Positions 61,738 to 64,000 of a stretch of DNA of 64,000 bases are shown piece after piece. Numbering within the stretch: the first letter of the stretch is position 1; each line of letters begins with the position of its first letter. A program made the translations under genes and the position numbers. The stretch is from Notamacropus eugenii (taxonomy: Eukaryota > Chordata > Mammalia > Diprotodontia > Macropodidae), in assembly GCF_028372415.1 (NCBI RefSeq), contig NC_092874.1, forward strand, positions 59,123,865-59,187,864. The letters are read 5' to 3'. Below the pieces are notes generated by a model. It saw nothing but the letters and a program-made list of their open reading frames with translations, did no database searches and was not told the DNA's origin.

Positions 61738-63541
61738 CTTTAAAGTTTACAAAGAATGCTATATAGATTATTCCATTTGAGCATCCTAGGTACTCTATGA
61801 AATAGATGTCATAAGTGTTGTTAATCCCATTTTGCACGTCAAGAAGCCAGGGCTTAGAAAGGTTACCTGACTCGGTAACCTCTCAACATGTAAGTTATGT
61901 ATTAGTTTTTGCTTCTGTTATTGAATTTGTGTCAGTTTTATTCTGGAGGAAAATGACGGAGAGAGCGTCATATAAATGTGGTTTCCCCTGGGTTCTTCAG
62001 GTGAGATGTAGCCTAAGATTGAGCATTCCTTATCATTCTTTTAGATCTACTTTGTACTGTACTCTTAAATTAGTTCCTTAGGTAGGAGGGGCAATATGAA
62101 TTATAGTGTGGCTCTGTTTATTTGGGATGAACTTTTCATAGAGGCAGCCTGGTGTTGTGAAAAGAATGCTGTAGAAGGAGGAGAGGAGACAAACCTAGCT
62201 CCCAGCTGTGGTTCTGTTGCCGTCAGTATAACCTGGTACCTCTCTGGCTTTTTATTTCCTCATCAGCAGTACGAAAGGATTGAATTAGGTGGTCTCTAAA
62301 GTCCCTTTTAATTCTAAAATCCTCTGGCTTATGATCATCATTACAACTGACTTTGGAATAGAGAAATAATAGTAATGAAATTAGCAGACTTCATAATTAC
62401 ATTAGTAACTATATTATTAACTGACAAAATACTTGATAGTATTAGAAGACTGTTTATCCTCCTTCCATAGGGGCCTGTTCTTGATAAACTAAAGGTTGTC
62501 CTGAGGCGGTCTGATAGTACTGGTATGGTATAGAGCAGTCAGTTTCAAGTCCTTTCCAACCCAGATGCCAGTCCCACAGAGTAACTTTATTTCTTCCAAA
62601 CTAATTAGTAATGAACTGAGACCCTTCTGAGCTTAGCTAAAACTATATCTTTTGGATTATGCCATAATCATTACTAAATTTAAACATCTTTCTTTTTTTG
62701 GTGCAGTGGGGCCCCCGATTTATTCCACCTCTATACCAGCTCTTCATATTATAGTTTCAGAGTTGCCCAAGTCCCTCATGTTATCCTAAATATTAAAGGC
62801 TGCTGTCGTCATTGTGGGTAAAAAGCACTAGACATGGAGTCCAGGGGACCTAAGTTCAAACATTACATCAGATAATAGCTGTCTGACTCTGGACATACTA
62901 CTTAAATCTCCCCTAGCCTCAGTTTTCTCATTTGTAAAATGAGTGTAATAATAGTGCCTGTCTCACAGAGTTGTTGAGGATCAAATGAAATAAGGTGTAA
63001 AGTTCTTTACAGACCTTAAGTACTACATAAATGCTAGCTATTGCTATTGTCATTACTGTAGATAACAAGACAATAATAATATTGGTAGTTTAAAATGAGA
63101 TTCAGAAGTTAAGTGATTTGCCTGTGACTGAACAGCTAAGTATTAAACCAGTCTCAAAGCTAGCACTGCATACTTTCCTGTATGCTATAACTAATAGGTT
63201 TGAACTTGTTGAGAAAACTATTCAGTAGGCTGTTTTTATCTTCTGTTTTTGAAGATGAAACTGAAGGAAATTTCTCACCAAGTTGAACTAATAAAATCTC
63301 ATGATTTTGTTGAAATGAATCTTTCGCTTTGATATTTTTTTCTAACGTTTCTTATATATGAATGTCAAAATGTTCTAATATGGCTGTACTGTCAGTGTTG
63401 GATAAAAACTGTAAGAAAAATCAGAGCTCAATTTTTAAGCATAAAGCTTTGTTTTCCAAAGTAGTTGCATTATTATTTCTGGTTGTTTTCAGGTTATGCC
63501 AAGGTCTAGAGTGGATGACTTCCCGAATTGGTGTGAGCTAA
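30808..63541 (+). CDS. ARL5B: ARL5B, complete coding sequence in six exons
   Basis: ARL5B is an Arf-like small GTPase of the trans-Golgi. It recruits the GARP tether in endosome-to-Golgi transport, and human ARL5B has been reported to dampen the RNA sensor MDA5. Exons at 30808-30853, 55496-55556, 57106-57253, 59792-59875, 61132-61283 and 63493-63541 have GT/AG borders and join in phase to 540 nt, giving 179 residues, the normal length. Visible parts are Gly2 (N-myristoylation site), P-loop GLDNAGKT (23-30), Thr47 in switch 1, WDIGGQE (65-71) in switch 2, NKQD (125-128) and the CALTGEG region (158-164). N-terminal [15 protein letters not shown] is the ARL5B type; ARL5A has MGILFTRIWRLF. The last residue is Ser where remembered human ARL5B has Arg. 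All key GTPase residues are present, so it looks functional. Confidence 0.98.
32370..32680 (-). repeat. L2 LINE 3' part
   Basis: Reverse orientation: 'gaggatttattgattattga', 'gaagtataaggagtttatag', 'aagcttcaagaaggtggggg' and 'atttaaacttggccttctgg'. Confidence 0.6.
33023..33092 (+). repeat. (GT)n microsatellite
   Basis: A pure GT run of about 20 units followed by 'atgtgtatgtatgtatg' variants. It explains the artificial Cys-Val and His-Thr open frames here. Confidence 0.97.
33505..33718 (-). repeat. Marsupial-type SINE, left part, split by a hAT element
   Basis: Reverse copy: 'gtcatttcagttgtttcagc', 'tggcaaagatactggagtgg', 'gatgaggaaactgaggcaga' and 'tttgaactcaggaagatgag', breaking off at 'ctctaggc' and resuming at 34322. 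Confidence 0.9.
33719..34321. mobile_element. Non-autonomous hAT DNA transposon inserted in a SINE
   Basis: A 603-bp element with 'tcccaaagtgggtgatactg' and 'ccccttgggggagctgg' at the left, and 'ggctgtaggccaaatatgct' with 'tgggaacctctg' at the right, the Charlie-type ends known from marsupial genomes. The 8-bp flanks ctctaggc (33711-33718) and ctttaggc (34322-34329) match at seven positions. The host SINE reads on continuously across them. The left terminal repeat seems to lack its first few bases. No transposase is encoded. Confidence 0.85.
34322..34367 (-). repeat. Marsupial-type SINE, right part
   Basis: The tRNA-like head resumes with 'aggccctgcactctactatc' and 'cattgcaccacttagctgcc'. 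This completes the SINE that begins at 33505. Confidence 0.9.
34725..34960 (+). repeat. MIR/Ther-type SINE
   Basis: It shows 'ataatcagggttcaagtcca', 'gcctcagtttcctcatcaga' and 'ccttacagcctttcaaagaa'. It is decayed in its tRNA-like half. Confidence 0.75.
35365..35450 (-). repeat. L2 LINE 3' end
   Basis: It reads 'gtcaagtcaacaaattatta' and 'agtgcttactatgggtaagg'. Confidence 0.65.
35590..36005 (-). repeat. L1 LINE 3' part, marsupial type
   Basis: Antisense L1: 'aacaaatatgcatagtctca', 'cttgcaaagttggttgcttt', 'tttgcatcagtgccttcaaa', 'ttatggatggacaccccttt' and 'gctactataactatttttgt'. Confidence 0.75.
36360..36460 (-). repeat. L2 LINE 3' end
   Basis: Decayed: 'ttactatgccctaagcacta' and 'ctcaaggagtatacattctg'. 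Confidence 0.55.
36880..38130 (-). repeat. L1 LINE 3' part, marsupial type
   Basis: Antisense: the 3' UTR reads 'aaatcctctg'-like 'gtcctctggaagcatgattg'. The ORF2 end follows with 'tgctataaatattttggaag', 'catagttccaaattgtttcc', 'aatggctggaccaattcaca' and 'tttaatttgcattttcctaa'. ORF2 is too decayed to read through. Confidence 0.8.
38770..39040 (+). repeat. MIR/Ther-type SINE
   Basis: It reads 'cagtggggcagtgattacac', 'ctagctgtgtgaccctgcag', 'aatctgtaaaatgggaatga' and 'agggttgttgtgatcgtcaa'. Confidence 0.85.
39070..39200 (-). repeat. MIR fragment
   Basis: It reads 'cattttacaaatgataatac', 'aagtgacttgcttgaagtca' and 'ttttaacacaggtgctttgc'. Confidence 0.65.
41030..41160 (-). repeat. MIR/L3-like fragment
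   Basis: It reads 'gatggagctggaaagcacca', 'gacttgcacaagatcctagt' and 'gaattgaacacagatctcct'. Confidence 0.6.
42050..42215 (+). repeat. MIR-like fragment
   Basis: Decayed: 'aatttgacatctttgggcct' and 'tagttttttcatatatgaaa', then 'gattccatttgatatttaag'. Confidence 0.5.
42330..43485 (-). repeat. L2 LINE, long 3' part
   Basis: Antisense L2 ORF2 3' region: 'gaaggccagtatcactggat', 'ggagccaggttgtgaaagac', 'gcctgcaccagggtggtgtc', 'aacaggacttggcaaaagat', 'tgagttttggacatgccgag' and 'ggagtctgggg'-type sequence. It is strongly purine-rich on the plus strand. Confidence 0.85.
43486..43780 (-). repeat. MIR SINE with a SINE head fragment inside
   Basis: Reverse MIR 'ttattaaatacctactatgt' is broken after 'gctgggg' by 'cagcaaggtggcagagtgga' (a tRNA-type SINE head) and resumes 'cacaattctaagtgcattac', 'ttatccccattttagagttg' and 'acttggccagggtgacatag'. 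Confidence 0.8.
44330..44480 (+). repeat. MIR-like fragment
   Basis: It reads 'ctctaggcaagccttgtaac', 'ctctctgggcctcagtttgt' and 'ccatctttataatg'. Confidence 0.7.
45280..45560 (+). other. GC-richer intronic island, possible regulatory element
   Basis: A short, non-repetitive, higher-GC stretch in an AT-rich intron. It contains 'aaaatgtcccaagatgtttc' and a near copy 'aagatgtcccaaaatgtccc' about 200 bp apart, and the CTCF-like motif described separately. Confidence 0.4.
45443..45457 (+). promoter_or_regulatory. Candidate CTCF-binding site
   Basis: CCAGAAGAGGGCGCT fits the CTCF core (CCA-NN-AGRGGGCGC) at almost every position, with one departure at the pyrimidine before AG. It is outside any repeat I can recognise and in the middle of ARL5B intron 1. 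Binding is inferred from the motif alone. Confidence 0.5.
46600..46775 (-). repeat. L3/MIR-like relic
   Basis: It reads 'agagctgtaagagatgttag', 'ccccctcatttttcagatga' and 'ggaaactgagaaatagcaaa'. Confidence 0.65.
47050..47165 (+). repeat. L2 LINE 3' end
   Basis: It reads 'aagctccttgagagtaggga', 'tttgtatccctagcacttag' and 'cacagtgcgccccaaag'. Confidence 0.8.
48430..48582 (-). repeat. MIR/SINE with intact head
   Basis: It reads 'tttgatcctcacaacaacct', 'aggttaggaaacaggttaaa', 'gcccagggtcacacagctag' and ends in the SINE head 'gcgccacctag', whose reverse is ctaggtggcgc. Confidence 0.8.
48583..48870 (-). repeat. L1 LINE 3' end, marsupial type
   Basis: Antisense: 'aacaaatttttattgatatt', 'ccacattaacctccttcccc', 'gacacctgtggacctccctc', 'ctccaagaaggggtaggttg' and 'gtccatttacgttgttatag'. 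The sequence from 48870 to about 49340 is probably linked but I cannot assign it. Confidence 0.6.
48870..49345. other. Unassigned, GC-richer stretch with a 115-codon open frame
   Basis: The minus-strand frame 48999-49346 is open but has no recognised motif. The flanking 'acttgactgagaatgagata' resembles LINE-type sequence. I regard the frame as part of an unrecognised repeat, not a gene. Confidence 0.35.
49360..49560 (+). repeat. MIR SINE
   Basis: It reads 'gaagagcattgaaactggtg', 'ttttaccttgggcagagcct', 'taacctctttgaacctgtta' and 'tacctacttaacaaggttgt'. Confidence 0.75.
49561..49990 (-). repeat. L2 LINE 3' part
   Basis: It starts 'acaagtcaacaaacatttag', is expanded by a 'tacatacatacatatacata' run, and continues 'acagtccctgccctcaaaag', 'gcttacattctaaggggaaa' and weaker L2-like purine-rich sequence. 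Confidence 0.7.
50735..50850 (+). repeat. AT-rich (TA)n low-complexity tract
   Basis: An irregular 'tatatgtacacacatttgtg' and 'tatatatatctatatatct' tract. Confidence 0.9.
51185..51375 (+). repeat. MIR/Ther-type SINE
   Basis: It reads 'gagcagtggatagagttctg', 'cagaaaggccagttcacatc', 'tgcctcagttttctcatctg' and 'taaaataaagatg'. Confidence 0.85.
51975..52255. repeat. Old SINE-like repeat, family A (second copy)
   Basis: It shares with 3845-4055 the order 'agcagtctctctgtaactta', 'gctctagagagttgcctaga' and 'acattaagaggttaactaac', then a MIR-like tail and the SINE-like 'ccctaggtcttcctggtttt'. Confidence 0.55.
52715..52935 (+). repeat. Marsupial-type tRNA-derived SINE
   Basis: Full-length forward copy: 'gcagggtggtgcatttgagt', 'ctgtgtgacctcgggcaaga', 'aaaatgagctggagaaagac' and 'agtcaaacacaactgaaatg'. 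A short 'atggtaa' repeat occurs inside. Confidence 0.9.
53925..55080 (-). repeat. L1 LINE, ORF2 C-terminal end and 3' part
   Basis: On the minus strand the sequence translates to [18 protein letters not shown] and [13 protein letters not shown], matching the L1 ORF2p C-terminal region (human DKGLISRIYNELKQ and KKWAKDMN). Upstream [14 protein letters not shown] matches the DLIKLKSFCTAKE segment. Further 3' are 'PFDPGIS' and 'GKQVMAYG' parts. ORF2 is broken into several frames, so this L1 is dead and 5'-truncated. Confidence 0.88.
55496..55556 (+). CDS. ARL5B: ARL5B coding exon 2 (P-loop)
   Basis: The 61-nt exon encodes [19 protein letters not shown], with split codons at both ends, an AATTTTAG acceptor and a GTAAGT donor. 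It holds the GTP phosphate-binding loop. It lies more than 24 kb from exon 1. Confidence 0.98.
55557..57105 (+). other. ARL5B intron 2
   Basis: An L3/MIR-like relic is present at 56490-56690 ('agagtcccagaatgtcagtg', 'gggatcatctgatccagcct'). The rest is AT-rich with nothing recognised. Confidence 0.65.
57106..57253 (+). CDS. ARL5B: ARL5B coding exon 3 (switch regions)
   Basis: The 148-nt exon encodes residues 37-85: [19 protein letters not shown], then [15 protein letters not shown] and NTYYSNTE. Switch 1 Thr47 and switch 2 Gln70 are intact. The acceptor is TTCTCACAG and the donor GTATAT. Confidence 0.98.
57350..57560 (-). repeat. Old repeat, copy 1 (L2/L3-like)
   Basis: It reads 'ttgcgtctcatattcaagcc', 'gacaccttaccaagctttct', 'tcacatcacagtttacttac' and 'catagactcacagaatgtta', and is paired with 58560-58850. 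Confidence 0.55.
58560..58850 (-). repeat. Old repeat, copy 2 (L2/L3-like)
   Basis: It reads 'ttgtctcatatccattcaga', 'caccttattccagtctttga', 'catagacccatgaaatgtta', 'attggaagtaccttagatat' and the 'aaatgaggaaagtgaggctg' core, longer than its partner at 57350. Confidence 0.6.
59792..59875 (+). CDS. ARL5B: ARL5B coding exon 4
   Basis: The 84-nt, phase-0 exon encodes [16 protein letters not shown] and [12 protein letters not shown]. Remembered human ARL5B has ITKEEL, a conservative Lys/Arg difference. The acceptor is TTTCTAG and the donor GTAAAT. Confidence 0.98.
59876..61131 (+). other. ARL5B intron 4
   Basis: AT-rich intron. I see no gene, RNA or recognisable repeat in it. Confidence 0.55.
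61132..61283 (+). CDS. ARL5B: ARL5B coding exon 5 (guanine specificity)
   Basis: The 152-nt exon encodes [38 protein letters not shown] and [11 protein letters not shown], with both base-recognition motifs (NKQD and CAL). The acceptor is TTATTATAG and the donor GTAAGC. Confidence 0.98.
61688..61732 (+). repeat. (GT)n microsatellite
   Basis: About 20 GT units bordered by 'catatatgcatatgtg' and 'tatatatc'. Confidence 0.97.
62140..62315 (+). repeat. MIR/Ther-type SINE
   Basis: It reads 'gcctggtgttgtgaaaagaa', 'ctctctggctttttatttcc', 'tcatcagcagtacgaaagga' and 'ggtggtctctaaagtccctt'. Confidence 0.75.
62790..63055 (+). repeat. MIR/Ther-type SINE
   Basis: It reads 'gacatggagtccaggggacc', 'gcctcagttttctcatttgt', 'gcctgtctcacagagttgtt', 'taaggtgtaaagttctttac' and 'aatgctagctattgctattg'. 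It is nearly complete. Confidence 0.88.
63493..63541 (+). CDS. ARL5B: ARL5B coding exon 6 and stop
   Basis: It encodes [15 protein letters not shown] followed by TAA, after a TTTTCAG acceptor. It is the C-terminal helix typical of the ARL5 group, differing from human only in the last residue as I recall it. Confidence 0.96.
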
Positions 63542-64000
63542 CTTTTTGTTCAAGAAGGACTGCTTCTATTTATTCTGTGGACGTGGACATATTTCCTGGT
63601 ACTTTTGGCTGCTTAGGCAGCGGCATGTTTAATTTATAACAACACAAACCTCTATGAGCAACACTTGAATCAAGTGCAGCCGAACTGGAACATAAAATTT
63701 TTCTTAACATTTTAAAAATGCACTAATCCTCAGTTGGATGAACGTAACGTGTCTGTGTTTCAGCAACAAAGTTCTCCTGACTACTTATCCTAATGCATTC
63801 AAAGGATGGCCTTGCCAGAAACATTTGTCATAATGTTTTATACTTTCTGTAATATTGAAAACATACTATTTATCTGAACCTAACATGCCCAGTTCTTTTC
63901 ATTTATTAATTTTTAGGCAAATGTTGATCTGGAAGAGCACTAGAAATCACAGACTAGTGTTTGCAGATTTGGAGGGGGAGGTCTAAAGGTTATCTCCTTT
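63542..64000 (+). other. ARL5B 3' UTR, partial
   Basis: Sequence after the stop codon continues without recognised repeats to the window edge. No polyadenylation signal clearly ends it here, so the UTR extends further. Repeat-free sequence is consistent with a conserved UTR. Confidence 0.7.

Larger units (their letters stand above)
61284..63492 (+). other. ARL5B intron 5
   Basis: It holds a microsatellite (61688-61732), MIR fragments at 61750-61875 and 63070-63195, and two SINEs (62140-62315 and 62790-63055). The remainder shows nothing recognised. Confidence 0.65.

Overview
The window is vertebrate nuclear DNA, almost certainly from a marsupial (metatherian). It is AT-rich and intron-dominated, with two CpG-rich islands and dense old interspersed repeats. 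These include MIR/L2 relics, tRNA-derived SINEs of the type common in opossum, wallaby and devil genomes, L1 3' ends with marsupial-style sequence, and hAT (Charlie-like) non-autonomous elements. The species cannot be named from the sequence alone. Repeat family names rest on remembered consensus sequences, not on a library search.

Two protein genes are supported, in divergent (head-to-head) orientation with about 20 kb between their start codons. On the minus strand is the 5' part of NSUN6, a PUA-domain tRNA m5C methyltransferase. Its first five coding exons lie between 10845 and 2151 and give the first 191 complete codons; the catalytic exons lie beyond the left edge. On the plus strand is a complete ARL5B, an Arf-like small GTPase of the trans-Golgi. 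Its six coding exons between 30808 and 63541 give 179 residues with intact G motifs, and the 3' UTR runs off the right edge. Human NSUN6 and ARL5B are also neighbours, on chromosome 10p12, so the order agrees with conserved synteny.

Layout: 1-2150 NSUN6 intron; 2151-10845 NSUN6 exons and introns, with a solo LTR at 3180-3731; about 10180-11420 the NSUN6 CpG island; 11420-30060 intergenic DNA holding L2 copies, a full-length 7SL RNA pseudogene, a local direct duplication, a second copy of the same LTR in inverse orientation, a likely processed pseudogene and a tandem array of about 150-bp units; about 30060-31110 the ARL5B CpG island and first exon; 30854-55495 the very long ARL5B intron 1, full of L1, L2 and SINE relics and a candidate CTCF site; 55496-63541 the remaining ARL5B exons; then the 3' UTR.

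No novel multi-gene system was found. The more interesting observations are structural: a hAT element inside a SINE with a readable 8-bp target duplication, a 7SL copy inside an L2, the tandem array, the direct duplication, a strong intronic CTCF-like site, and a few coding-like tracts that I could not identify.
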